From an uncultured Persicobacter sp. (GTDB lineage Bacteria > Bacteroidota > Bacteroidia > Cytophagales > Cyclobacteriaceae), in NCBI GenBank assembly GCA_947498325.1, contig CANMKE010000013.1, forward strand, positions 1 through 64,000: a stretch of 64,000 nt of DNA, read 5' to 3'. The position numbers and the translations under genes were made by a program. Shown here in pieces: positions 28,875-37,925 of this stretch (positions within the stretch are counted from its first letter, which is position 1; the number at the start of each line of letters is the position of its first letter). The notes under the pieces were generated by a model. The model saw only the letters and a list, made by a program, of their open reading frames with translations. It did not search any database and was not told the DNA's origin.

Positions 28875-31800
28875 ATGAAAAACTTACTACGAATATTATT
28901 TTTGACATGTCTCGGACTGTTCGGTGCTCAGCGGCTGAGTGCTCAGGTGGAGGTCCTTGGGCTGGGATTTGGTGGTTCATTGATGGACTACAAAATTGAT
29001 CAGACCGGTAGAACATGGGTGGGCGTCGATGTGTCGGGCCTTTATTATAGCGACGACCGAGGGAAGCAGTGGCACCTTGCCAACAACCAGCCGGTGAATG
29101 AACATATTTCCGAAATTTTTGTGCACCCCGAAGATCCCAATCTGGTGATCCTTGGTGTGCGTGGTGGAATTCTTCGTTCAGAGGACCGTGGACAAAGCTG
29201 GGAGGATGTCCGACAAGGGTTGCCAGATCATGTTCTGACGGGCAAAATGTCGATCGCCATTGTATCGATTTGTACAGACCCTTTTAATACTGATATATTA
29301 TATGCCGCCATGGGTGACCGCCGCGAGGCTTCAAAGGTCGGGATGGATTCCGGAGAAGCGAAATACGGACGAGGCCTGATTTTCAAGTCTGAAGACCGGG
29401 GTAAAAGCTGGATCAACCTTCGGGAAGAGTACAGTACCAACATTCCGGAAATGGCCAATATTTTTGCGATTACGGCCTCCAATCAGTTTGAAGGAACATT
29501 GTTTGCTGCCAGTAGCCGAGGACTTTACCGTTCGCAGGATGCTGGATTGTCATGGCGACGAATGAGCCGCCTGCCGCACCAAAAGGTGCTCAATGTGGTG
29601 CTTGACCCACGGGACAACAACCGTGTTTTTGTGACCATCGACAGTGAAGCGAATGGCTACGGGGTATATTTTTCGGATGATTTGGGCAACACCTGGGAGG
29701 CACGGAATAACGGCTTGCCCGAACGACACAATGGTCAGCCCATTCAGCCATACCATTTACTGATGAACCCCAAAGATCCAGCAACCATGTATGTGGGAGG
29801 AACGGAAAATGGTGCCATCTGGAAAACGACCAACGGGGGTGAAAAATGGAGTAACGTTTATACTGGAAGAGTCCGGGATCAGGGGTGGTTCTCCTATGGA
29901 ACAGGCTATTTGAAAGCCTACGGTTTCGACATTTCGCCTACGGATCCTGAGTATTTGATTGCAGGGGAGCACTGGTCGCACAAAACAGAGAATGGCGGCG
30001 GCGACTGGTATAATGTCTATTCCAGTAATTCTTCGCCTTACACTAACAATGGGATTGACTTTACGGTCTCCGATGTGGTGGAAGCTTCCCCTTATGTGGA
30101 CGGCCTGGTTTTAATGGGGCAGTATGATAACGGGCTGTACCTTTCCCGTGATGGCGGAAAAACCTGGGAAAACAAGCACCATGAAATGCGTAAGGATGGC
30201 ACCAGCAGTTGGCTTGTTTCTGTCACGGACATTGCTTTTGCCAATAACGGCGATATTTATGTGGCCATTGAGCTTTCATTTTATAATCCTAACGGCGGTT
30301 TTCAGATTAAGAAATCGACCGACAACGGTAAGTCGTGGCAAATTGTGATGGACGCCAAGCAGGGCTCTGAATTCCATAGCTGGGGCATGTACCGTGGGCT
30401 GGAAATTGACCCCAACGATCCACAAACCCTATACGTAACGGCCATGGCACCCAACGATCACGCCACCATCGTAACGCATGACGGCGGGGAAAGCTGGGAG
30501 AAAATAGGGGAGAAATTTGACAACAACCTCATCCGTGAGTTGCACCTCGATCAGTCGGATCCCAATATCCTTTATGCCGTGGCGGCCACGCACAACGGTA
30601 AAATCGGGCGATTGTATAAATCCACGGACAAAGGAGCCAACTGGGTAACCATCAATGAAGATCCTCTTTATGATGCCCGAGATATGGCCATTGATCCCAA
30701 TGATAATAACACACTTTATATGGCCGTGAGTACAGCTGCTGAAGGGCAACGCGGAGGCGTTTATAAAAGTACCGACGGCGGTGTTCACTGGACGGGTATT
30801 GCCACCAAGGAAAGCAATACGCTCTCTGATGAATTCACCGATAAAATTGCCGTTAATGGGGGATTTTTCGGGGCAAGTACGGTTACCTGCCACCCGACCA
30901 ACTCCAACATCATTTATGCGACTTTTGGCGCTGCAACAGGGCAAACCATTGGTGATTTCCGTCCTGCTTACGGGCTGGGGGTAACTTACGACGGCGGCGC
31001 AAGCTGGTCGTTGGTGGGTACTGAAAGCATCCGCTATGGGCGACTGTTCAATGTGGCTTTTGATCCCCGCGATGAGAATATCATCTATTCGGGATCCGGT
31101 GGCGCAGGAGGTTTTAAAATAAATCTTCAGGATCTGAAAGCGGCAGACCAGCAATTTGAGGTGTTCAAGGCACTGGTGATCAACAGCCCTGAGTCGGTAA
31201 CGGTTCAGGACTTTGAAACCCTGGGCATTCAGGGCGTGGTGGCCGACAGCCTGACGGCCTATGTTGCTGCGCTTGAGGATCAGATTGCAGCCTTTACCAT
31301 GATTGGGCAGGTGCAGTTGGTGGTCGATCAGGTCAATACCCCAAGCCTGCAAAACCTGGAGAAAATCTTGGCCTACATCAATGAGGGGCAGCCCCACAGA
31401 ATTACCAATAACATGATGGAAGCCGAGGATTTTGATGATTATCAGGCACAATACCTGAGCTTGTATCAGCAGGAATTTGCGACCATGGCCAACGTTACCG
31501 AGCGGGCAGAAATTCAGGCTGTGATAGAAAAGATTAACCCTGAAGGGCACCTGGCGATGATGAATGCTTATAGTGCGCAGAATGATAAAGAACAGATGGC
31601 CGACTATTTCAGTCTGCTCGAATTTGAGAACAGGATGGAGGAATATGAGCAATTATATATCGATGAGATTTATAAACTTAACACGCCTTTCAGTATGGAG
31701 GACATACAAGCCACCATTGATTTGGTGAATGAGGCGCAGCAACCCGACAAACCATTGAGTGCAGGCGAGGAAGCACTGCTGACTGTGTACCCGCAGCCAG

Positions 31801-32006
31801 CCAATGAGGTGTTGAAAATTGCCATAGGTCAGCAGATCGAAGAGGTGAGGTTGTTCAGTGTGCTGGGAAATGAATATGCGATCCGTGTTGATCAGGGGCA
31901 GATTAATCAGGTTGACGTGCGCCATATTCCTGAAGGAATTTATATTCTTCAGGTAGCAACTGCTCAGCATATTTATGGTAAAAAAGTGATCATCAGACAT
32001 GAATAA
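28875..32006 (+). CDS. Secreted Asp-box (BNR/GH74-like) beta-propeller protein with T9SS sorting domain
   Basis: The frame opens with TTG at 28830; the ATG at 28875 is followed directly by a signal peptide (ending LSAQ), giving 1043 residues. Residues about 20-750 carry at least eight Asp-box repeats of the type SxDxGxxW, such as 'SDDRGKQW', 'SEDRGQSW', 'STDNGKSW' and 'STDKGANW', and would form one or two seven-bladed propellers. The first blade has 'VGVDVSGLYYS', similar in layout to the catalytic-Asp blade of GH74 xyloglucanases. Residues about 765-955 are helical repeats ('IQAVIEKIN', 'IQATIDLVN'). A T9SS tail ('VYPQPANEV' to 'GIYILQVATAQHIYGKK') closes it. Enzyme or binding protein is unresolved. 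Confidence 0.82.
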   Translation: MKNLLRILFLTCLGLFGAQRLSAQVEVLGLGFGGSLMDYKIDQTGRTWVGVDVSGLYYSDDRGKQWHLANNQPVNEHISEIFVHPEDPNLVILGVRGGILRSEDRGQSWEDVRQGLPDHVLTGKMSIAIVSICTDPFNTDILYAAMGDRREASKVGMDSGEAKYGRGLIFKSEDRGKSWINLREEYSTNIPEMANIFAITASNQFEGTLFAASSRGLYRSQDAGLSWRRMSRLPHQKVLNVVLDPRDNNRVFVTIDSEANGYGVYFSDDLGNTWEARNNGLPERHNGQPIQPYHLLMNPKDPATMYVGGTENGAIWKTTNGGEKWSNVYTGRVRDQGWFSYGTGYLKAYGFDISPTDPEYLIAGEHWSHKTENGGGDWYNVYSSNSSPYTNNGIDFTVSDVVEASPYVDGLVLMGQYDNGLYLSRDGGKTWENKHHEMRKDGTSSWLVSVTDIAFANNGDIYVAIELSFYNPNGGFQIKKSTDNGKSWQIVMDAKQGSEFHSWGMYRGLEIDPNDPQTLYVTAMAPNDHATIVTHDGGESWEKIGEKFDNNLIRELHLDQSDPNILYAVAATHNGKIGRLYKSTDKGANWVTINEDPLYDARDMAIDPNDNNTLYMAVSTAAEGQRGGVYKSTDGGVHWTGIATKESNTLSDEFTDKIAVNGGFFGASTVTCHPTNSNIIYATFGAATGQTIGDFRPAYGLGVTYDGGASWSLVGTESIRYGRLFNVAFDPRDENIIYSGSGGAGGFKINLQDLKAADQQFEVFKALVINSPESVTVQDFETLGIQGVVADSLTAYVAALEDQIAAFTMIGQVQLVVDQVNTPSLQNLEKILAYINEGQPHRITNNMMEAEDFDDYQAQYLSLYQQEFATMANVTERAEIQAVIEKINPEGHLAMMNAYSAQNDKEQMADYFSLLEFENRMEEYEQLYIDEIYKLNTPFSMEDIQATIDLVNEAQQPDKPLSAGEEALLTVYPQPANEVLKIAIGQQIEEVRLFSVLGNEYAIRVDQGQINQVDVRHIPEGIYILQVATAQHIYGKKVIIRHE

Positions 32007-32090
32007 TTAGAGGATGTATTTAACCTGAAAATAGATCAATATTTCCCGAAGATACAGGGGAATGTTTACCTATTTTGTTAAGTCGTTTTG

Positions 32091-32119
32091 AGCCTGGCCA
32101 TTGGTGGTCAGGCTTTTTT
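32091..32119 (+). terminator. Terminator after the beta-propeller gene
   Basis: AGCCTGGCC (32091-32099) pairs with GGTCAGGCT (32106-32114) with one G-U pair, followed by six T residues. A second hairpin, AGGTCGAAG/CTTCGACCT at 32133-32157, flanked by A residues on its left, could terminate minus-strand transcription out of the repeat array. Confidence 0.85.
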
Positions 32120-32450
32120 CGGCACAATAAAAAGGTCGAAGACAAAGGCTTCGACCTGCGTGAAGAACGGATTAAATTTTACCGATGTGCGCCACAATGG
32201 TGCAGTATCCTGTTGAACACAGGCCATCACCCCCATTAAAAACTTGATTTCTACCACCGTAGGCGTTGCACAACTCAGATTTTTCAAATTAACGCAGAAG
32301 ATCATTTTTATTGACGATATGGATGCACCCAACGTCATTAAGTTAAGAAACAGTCGATCTTATAGCGCTATTGAATGTCTAATCTTAGGGAATGGGAAGG
32401 TATATGATTAGCAAGATCATTTTGTGTGCATCTAAACTATTCGTTTTTAT

Positions 32451-32644
32451 ATCCCGAAGGGATTACACACCATAGCGAGGGGTGAAACCCCTCGAAATAT
32501 CCCTCCTCTAAAACCTATAACCCTGAAAGGGTGCAACGCTTTATTTGTATAGAGATTTATATTACGCCCTTTCAGGGCACAGTATTTTGTCGGTTATTAT
32601 CCCGGGGTTTCACCCCGGGCTATGACATTACATCCCTTCGGGAT
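32451..32644. repeat. 194-bp inverted-repeat element, copy 1
   Basis: Begins ATCCCGAAGGGAT and ends ATCCCTTCGGGAT. Each arm holds three nested palindromes in mirrored order: CCCGAAGGG, a GGGGTGAAACCCC type, and CCCTGAAAGGG. The element can fold as one long imperfect hairpin or six small ones. Other copies lie at 33111-33304, 33772-33965 and 34445-34638. It resembles REP/MITE-type elements. Confidence 0.85.
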
Positions 32645-33110
32645 TTTCCTTTTATTATTCAAAGAATTACTCAAATTAATACATAGCTTCAAGCAATATA
32701 CTCTTCATTTAATGCCATTGGGTCAGCCTGCAATGTCATTAAGTGAAAGATTTTGAGGGACACAGGTCTAAATTTAAAATGCTCGTAGAGGCGTTATTCT
32801 TAACGACTCATGCTACAATTTGAATAAATCTAAGAGAAAATCTGTGAGATTGGCATTGTGTGAGGGGCTGTCGCACAACTCAGCTCTCTGCATTTAGGCA
32901 AAACATGATTTCTAATACCGTAGGCGTTGCATCACTCAGATTTTTCAAATTAACGCAGAAGATCATTTTATTGACGGTATGGATGCACCCAATGTCATTA
33001 AGTTAAGAAATAGTCGATCTTATAGCGCTATTGAATGTCTAATCTTAGGGAATGGGAAGGTATATGATTAGCAAGATCATTTTGTGTACATCTAAACTAT
33101 TCGTTTTTAT

Positions 33111-33304
33111 ATCCCGAAGGGATTACATAACATAGCGAGGGGTGAAACCCCTCGAAATATCCCTCCCCTAAAACCTATAACCCTGAAAGGGTGCAACGCT
33201 TTATTTGTATAGAGATTTATATTACGCCCTTTCAGGGCTCAGTATTTTGCCGGTTATTATCCCGGGGTTTCACCCCGGGCTATGATATTACATCCCTTCG
33301 GGAT
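33111..33304. repeat. 194-bp inverted-repeat element, copy 2
   Basis: Same structure as 32451-32644, differing at a few bases. The right-arm palindrome is perfect (CCCGGGGTTTCACCCCGGG). Confidence 0.85.
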
Positions 33305-33771
33305 TTTCCTTTCATTATTCAAAGAATTACTCAAATTAATATATACCTTCAAGCAATATACTCTCCATTTAATGCCATTGGGTCAGCCTGCAATGTCATT
33401 GAGTGAAAGATTTTGAGGGACACAGGTCTAAATTTAAAATGCTCGTAGAGGCGTTATTCTTAACGACTCATGCTACAATTTGAATAAATCTAAGAGAAAA
33501 TCTGTGAGATTGGCATTGTGTGAGGCGCTGTCGCACAACTCAGCTCTCTGCATTTAGTGCAAAACATGATTTCTAATACCGTAGGCGTTGCATCACTCAG
33601 ATTTTTCAAATTAACGCAGAAGATCATTTTATTGACGGTATGGATGCACCCAATGTCATTAAGTTAAGAAACAGTCGATCTTATAGCGCTATTGAATGTC
33701 TAATCTTAGGGAATGGGAAGGTATATGATTAGCAAGATCATTTTGTGTGCATCTAAACTATTCGTTTTTAT

Positions 33772-33965
33772 ATCCCGAAGGGATTACATAACATAGCGAG
33801 GGGTGAAACCCCTCGAAATATCCCTCCCCTAAAACCTATAACCCTGAAAGGGTGCAACGCTTTATTTGTATAGAAATTTATATTACGCCCTTTCAGGGCA
33901 CAGTATTTTGTCGGTTATTATCCCGGGGTTTCACCTCGGGCTATGATATTACATCCCTTCGGGAT
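33772..33965. repeat. 194-bp inverted-repeat element, copy 3
   Basis: Same structure. The right-arm palindrome carries C to T (CACCTCGGG), a change that keeps G-U pairing on the plus strand, and the unit shares TATAGAAATTT with copy 4. Confidence 0.85.
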
Positions 33966-34444
33966 TTTCCTTTCATTATTCAAAGAATTACTCAAATTAA
34001 TACATAGCTTCAAGCAATATACTCTTCATTTAATGCCATTGGGTCAGCCTGCAATGTCATTAAGTGAAAGATTTTGAGGGACACAGGTCTAAATTTAAAA
34101 TGCTCGTAGAGGCGTTATTCTTAACGACTCATGCTACAATTTGAATAAATCTAAGAGAAAATCTGTGAGATTGGCATTGTGTGAGGGGCTGTCGCACAAC
34201 TCAGCTCTCTGCATTTAGTGCAAAACATGATTTCTAATACCGTAGGCGTCGCACAACTCAGATTTTTCAAATTAACGCAGAAGATCATTTTATTGACGAT
34301 ATGGATGCACCCAATGTCATTAAGTTAAGAAATAGTCGATCATTTATTCGAAATTATGACTTTAAAGCAGGTTAAACCAAAGGGAATTCGGAGAGGTATG
34401 AGTTGAAAGGTCATTTAATGTGTTTTTAAGATTTCTGTTTTTAT

Positions 34445-34638
34445 ATCCCGAAGGGATTACATAACGTAGCGAGGGGTGAAACCCCTCGAAATATCCCTCC
34501 CCTAAAACCTATAACCCTGAAAGGGTGCAACGCTTTATTTGTATAGAAATTTATATTACGCCCTTTCAGGGCACAGTATTTTGTCGGTTATTATCCCGGG
34601 GTTTCACCTCGGGCTATGATATTACATCCCTTCGGGAT
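34445..34638. repeat. 194-bp inverted-repeat element, copy 4
   Basis: Same structure and the same two variants as copy 3, although the 97 bp to its left differ from all other units. The element therefore seems to move or be conserved independently of its flank. 34722-34939 holds no gene that I can support. Confidence 0.85.
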
Positions 34639-34939
34639 TTTCCTTTCATTATTCAAAGAATTACTCAAATTAATACATAGCCTCAAGCAATATACTCTTC
34701 ATTTAATGCCATTGGGTCAGCCCGTACAGTGAGCCCTGTACCGATAGGTGCAAAAATATTCAACAGCCCTAATGGTGAAGTATCCCTTCATTATCGCCTT
34801 ATATTTTTCCCCACAGGTTGCAACTTGTATTTCTGTGCCTTTTTGGTCGCCAGGTGTTTCGTCGATCGTTCAGTATTTAAAGGTAGAACGATGGTACTCA
34901 TGGGCAATTTTTCAGCGGCCTGTCAGCAGGAGGAAGGGA

Positions 34940-35236
34940 TCAGTCGCCAACAGCAATCAGGCCTTTTTTTGCTGACTTGGCCTCGATCAGGATGGTAAGG
35001 AGTTTCTCCACACAGGGGTCGTCGTTGTCGGCACCTGAAATCTTGCGGAATACCTGCGCAATAGTATCTGTTGACCAGCGGAAATCACTGTAATAATTGA
35101 ATCGGCTGTCGATAATGCCGAGCTGCATTAAATGGAAGAACGTTTTATCGTCAATTTCTCCGACATGGGGCATATCGTGAAGCTGGGCAGGGGTTGGCTT
35201 GGCATCTTCATCCGCAATTACAAAAAAGTTTAACAT
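34940..35236 (-). CDS. Small hypothetical protein downstream of the flotillin operon
   Basis: 98 residues, ATG at 35236, soluble, no signal. It looks like a conserved small alpha/beta protein ('IDDKTFFHLMQLGIIDSRFNYYSDFRWS' followed by 'FRKISGADNDDPCVEKLLTILIEAKSAKKGLIAVGD'). I do not recognise the family. A strong minus-strand terminator separates it from the flotillin gene, so it probably has its own promoter within the 40 bp left. Confidence 0.65.
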   Translation of the reverse strand: MLNFFVIADEDAKPTPAQLHDMPHVGEIDDKTFFHLMQLGIIDSRFNYYSDFRWSTDTIAQVFRKISGADNDDPCVEKLLTILIEAKSAKKGLIAVGD

Positions 35237-35278
35237 AGGGAGGTCGGTTTGGTGTTCTTTCTTATACGTATTTTACAG

Positions 35279-35324
35279 AAAAAAAAGCACCCAAAATCAT
35301 TTTTTATCCAATGATTTGGGTGCT
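35279..35324 (-). terminator. Rho-independent terminator after the flotillin gene
   Basis: On the minus strand a 15-bp stem (AGCACCCAAATCATT and its complement with one bulged base, at 35310-35324 and 35286-35301) is followed by a run of eight T residues. Confidence 0.92.
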
Positions 35325-35359
35325 AAATTTTAGCTGTAGTATGCCGTATTTGGGCTATC

Positions 35360-36946
35360 TTACTTGTCTTCAGTAGCTTTAGCCTTTTTAGGTTTCGCTG
35401 CTACGGGCGTTGTTTCTTCCGTCACTGCTATGCGAGCGGCATCTTCTTTTTCACCTGCTGCGAGGTATTTTGGTAATTCCAGCCCTGCCATATTGAATAA
35501 TTCATTCAACGGAGGAACGGATTTCATCATTCCCGAAACAAAATTTGCCGTTGATGAACTCTCGCCACCGTTGGCGCCAGAATCCCATACGGTGACCTTG
35601 TCGATCTTGATATTCTTCACCGCATCGACCTGAGTTTTTACCAATTCTGGCAATTTCTCAAGTAACAACAACTGGAATGCACTGTTGGAGTCGCCTCCTG
35701 CAGCGTCCACCACCTGCTTGTAACCTTCCGCCTGCTTGGTCAGGATCTCATAAAGTCCTTTTGCTTCCGCTTCCATTTTGGCATAAATCGCGTCGGCTTC
35801 CCCTTTGGCGTTCTCACGGATACGCTCGGCTTCGGCCTGCGCATCAATAATCGCACGTTGCTTGGCAATCTCTGCAGGCACCACAATGTTGGCAATCTGC
35901 GTAGAACGCTCGCGCTCAGAACGGGCAAGCTCGGCTTTTTGCTCCGCAAGGTATGAGGATTCCAAGGCTTTGGCCTGTTGTACCTTCTCAGCAGAAATCG
36001 CTACACGCAACGATTCCGCCTCTTTCTCACGGCGTAGTGCCTCCGAATTGGCAATGGCAATTTTCGCTTCGTTTTCCCCCTGAATGGCTTGCGCATTGGC
36101 TTCAGAAGTCTTAATTCTGGTCAGCGATTCCGCTTCCGCTTTACCAATGGCCTCCTCTTTGGTGGCGCTGGCAATACTCACTTCTTTGTCTTTGCGGGTA
36201 TTGGCAATATTTACATCACGGTCACGGTGTGTTTCTGCAATAAGGACATCACGATCGCGGTTGGTCGCTTCAATTTCAATATCACGGGCACGTTCAGCGT
36301 TGGCCTGACCTGTAGAACCGATCTTTTCCTGCTCGGCAACACTGATCTTGGCTTCGTTGATGGCCTTGGCTGCGGCTTCTTTTCCGAGAGCTTCAATATA
36401 ACCCGACTCATCCATGATGTCGGTTACGTTCACGTTAATCAGTTTCAGACCGATTTTTTTCAATTCAGAATCCACATTCTGAGAAATATTCAGCAAGAAT
36501 TTATCACGGTCAGAGTTGATCTCTTCGATCGTCATGGTGGCAATCACCAATCGCAGCTGTCCGAAAAGAATATCCTTTGCCAGCTCCTGAATTTGATCTG
36601 GGTCAAGCCCCAAAAGGCGCTCAGCGGCGGTATTCATGTTGTCTTCCTCTGCGGAAATGGCAATGGTAAAACGGCAAGGTACATCCACACGGATGTTCTG
36701 CTTACTGAGTGCATTGGTGAGGTTGGCCTCAATGGAAATCGGTTTCAGATCCAGGAAAGAGTAATCCTGAATGACGGGCCAGATAAAGGCACCACCACCA
36801 TGAATACACTTGGCAGAACTTCCGCCTGTACGGCCATAAATGACCAAAATTTTATCGGACGGGCATCGCTTATAACGAGCGATTAGGGCCGATACAGTGG
36901 AAAAAAGAACCACTACGGCAACGACAATTAAATATATCGGTTCCAT
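35360..36946 (-). CDS. Flotillin-like SPFH membrane scaffold protein
   Basis: 528 residues. One N-terminal membrane segment (about 4-22) is followed by an SPFH/band-7 domain (about 30-190) with 'KILVIYGRTGG' and 'NVNVTDIMDESGYIEALGKEAAAKAINEAKI'. A long Ala/Glu/Lys coiled coil (about 195-400), full of the 'AEaea.ri' repeats typical of flotillins, leads to a C-terminal tail with an Ala/Lys-rich end. Flotillins form oligomeric membrane microdomain scaffolds. The upstream NfeD-like gene ends 5 bp before this start, the usual flotillin/NfeD pairing, which strengthens the call. Confidence 0.92.
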   Translation of the reverse strand: MEPIYLIVVAVVVLFSTVSALIARYKRCPSDKILVIYGRTGGSSAKCIHGGGAFIWPVIQDYSFLDLKPISIEANLTNALSKQNIRVDVPCRFTIAISAEEDNMNTAAERLLGLDPDQIQELAKDILFGQLRLVIATMTIEEINSDRDKFLLNISQNVDSELKKIGLKLINVNVTDIMDESGYIEALGKEAAAKAINEAKISVAEQEKIGSTGQANAERARDIEIEATNRDRDVLIAETHRDRDVNIANTRKDKEVSIASATKEEAIGKAEAESLTRIKTSEANAQAIQGENEAKIAIANSEALRREKEAESLRVAISAEKVQQAKALESSYLAEQKAELARSERERSTQIANIVVPAEIAKQRAIIDAQAEAERIRENAKGEADAIYAKMEAEAKGLYEILTKQAEGYKQVVDAAGGDSNSAFQLLLLEKLPELVKTQVDAVKNIKIDKVTVWDSGANGGESSSTANFVSGMMKSVPPLNELFNMAGLELPKYLAAGEKEDAARIAVTEETTPVAAKPKKAKATEDK

Positions 36947-36951
36947 AAAAA

Positions 36952-37512
36952 TTATAAGGGTTGAACAATTAATAATGAGTCATCTTCAATAGCCACCACC
37001 TTCACTTGGGTGCCCGCTGCTATTTGGTCGGTAACGGAGATGGCGTCCATTTCCCGGCACGACCCTTTCACGGTAACGAGCACTTTTCCCACCCCATTTT
37101 TTTGGGCGGGAATGGGTAAATAGACTTCGGCATGCTGAAAGAGGGTGTGTTCAATTCTGAAGGAATTGTCTTCAGCAAGTTTGTGCATTTGCTTGATTAA
37201 ATAATACAGGCTGTAAACAAAAATCATCCCTACTACAACGCAAAGGGATATCAGCAGGGCAAGGCTGTTGATGGTGTGGTAAAAGGAAATTCCTGTCCAC
37301 GAAAACCCAAGGATAAAATGCAGGAGACTCTTGAAACTTACCAGCGAAATGTCGTCGGAATCTACCTCTGCCTCGGCTTCCACCTCCAGGTCAAAATCAT
37401 CGCCACCACCAATAAATGACATGCCAAATTGAATCAAAAAAATCAGACTGGATGGAATAGCAACATACCAAAAAGACTTCAAAACCACAGGGAGCATTTC
37501 AAAGGTTTCCAT
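36952..37512 (-). CDS. NfeD-like membrane protein, flotillin partner
   Basis: 186 residues. A membrane segment at about 10-33 is followed by an acidic loop ('DDFDLEVEAEAEVDSDD'), two more hydrophobic helices (about 58-110), and a C-terminal OB-fold-like domain (about 125-186) with 'GKVLVTVKGSCREMDA' and 'GTQVKVVAIEDDSLLIVQPL'. This is the topology of short NfeD-type proteins encoded with flotillins. First gene of a two-gene operon. It probably anchors or assists the flotillin oligomer. Confidence 0.82.
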   Translation of the reverse strand: METFEMLPVVLKSFWYVAIPSSLIFLIQFGMSFIGGGDDFDLEVEAEAEVDSDDISLVSFKSLLHFILGFSWTGISFYHTINSLALLISLCVVVGMIFVYSLYYLIKQMHKLAEDNSFRIEHTLFQHAEVYLPIPAQKNGVGKVLVTVKGSCREMDAISVTDQIAAGTQVKVVAIEDDSLLIVQPL

Positions 37513-37925
37513 AATTTCAGGTTAAATAATTGAGATGTTTACAATAAAAAAATAAGCTTATTCTATTTTTTTTACAATGTATAAATAATTTTTTTCATTA
37601 TTAAATGCAATTTCATTTTTACCAATAAATTCATCCTCTCGCGGAATGGTGGCAAATAGCCCTTCCGTTAATCACGCTTCATACCGCCCTTGTTGCTTCA
37701 AATTTCTAAAGGTAACAGCGCCTTAAGTTTCTGCTGAATTTTTGCTTTTTATATTTCAGAAGATTGAGAATAGCCTCTGGAGGCCTTTAAGTGCATTTTT
37801 TGAGCTTATTTAGCGCAGTATGGGTGCCAAGTTACGGGGCACTGCTTTTTGCTCTGAAATTATAAATGATCAGTCATATTTCCCCGACGATCCACACCTT
37901 GTAGGGAAAGAAATTTTTTAGACCT
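37513..37925. other. Divergent intergenic region
   Basis: About 410 bp between the NfeD-like gene (minus) and the second beta-propeller gene (plus). The left part is very AT-rich and presumably carries both promoters. No gene, clear promoter box or copy of the ECF-type element was found. Confidence 0.4.

Larger units (their letters stand above)
32245..34721. repeat. Four-copy tandem array of a 661-bp non-coding repeat
   Basis: Copies run 32245-32905, 32906-33566, 33567-34227 and a partial copy 34228-34721. The first three are about 98 percent alike by eye. In copy 4 about 97 bp (around 34340-34436) is replaced by unrelated sequence, and the last about 170 bp of the unit is missing. Each unit contains a 194-bp inverted-repeat element (listed separately) and a stretch near its join reading GGGGCTGTCGCACAACTC or close to it, which resembles insertion-sequence ends. 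No transposase or other coding frame is maintained across copies; the short frames inside are not conserved. Confidence 0.92.

Noticed and set aside
30429-31652. 407-codon frame antisense to the first beta-propeller gene
   Set aside because: Same reasoning; the plus strand carries regular Asp-box repeats across the whole interval.
32108-32338. 76-codon minus-strand frame at the left edge of the repeat array
   Set aside because: A one-base difference breaks the same frame in the other copies, so it is not maintained as coding sequence.
33191-33406. 71-codon plus-strand frame inside the repeat array
   Set aside because: It lies across the palindromic element and is not kept as an open frame in all copies.
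32245-34721. Possible CRISPR array
   Set aside because: The period is 661 bp with near-identical spacing sequence between repeats, and there are no cas genes; this is a tandem duplication, not a CRISPR.
36089-36886. 265-codon plus-strand frame opposite the flotillin gene
   Set aside because: It is the mirror of the flotillin coiled-coil and SPFH coding region, with no independent features.
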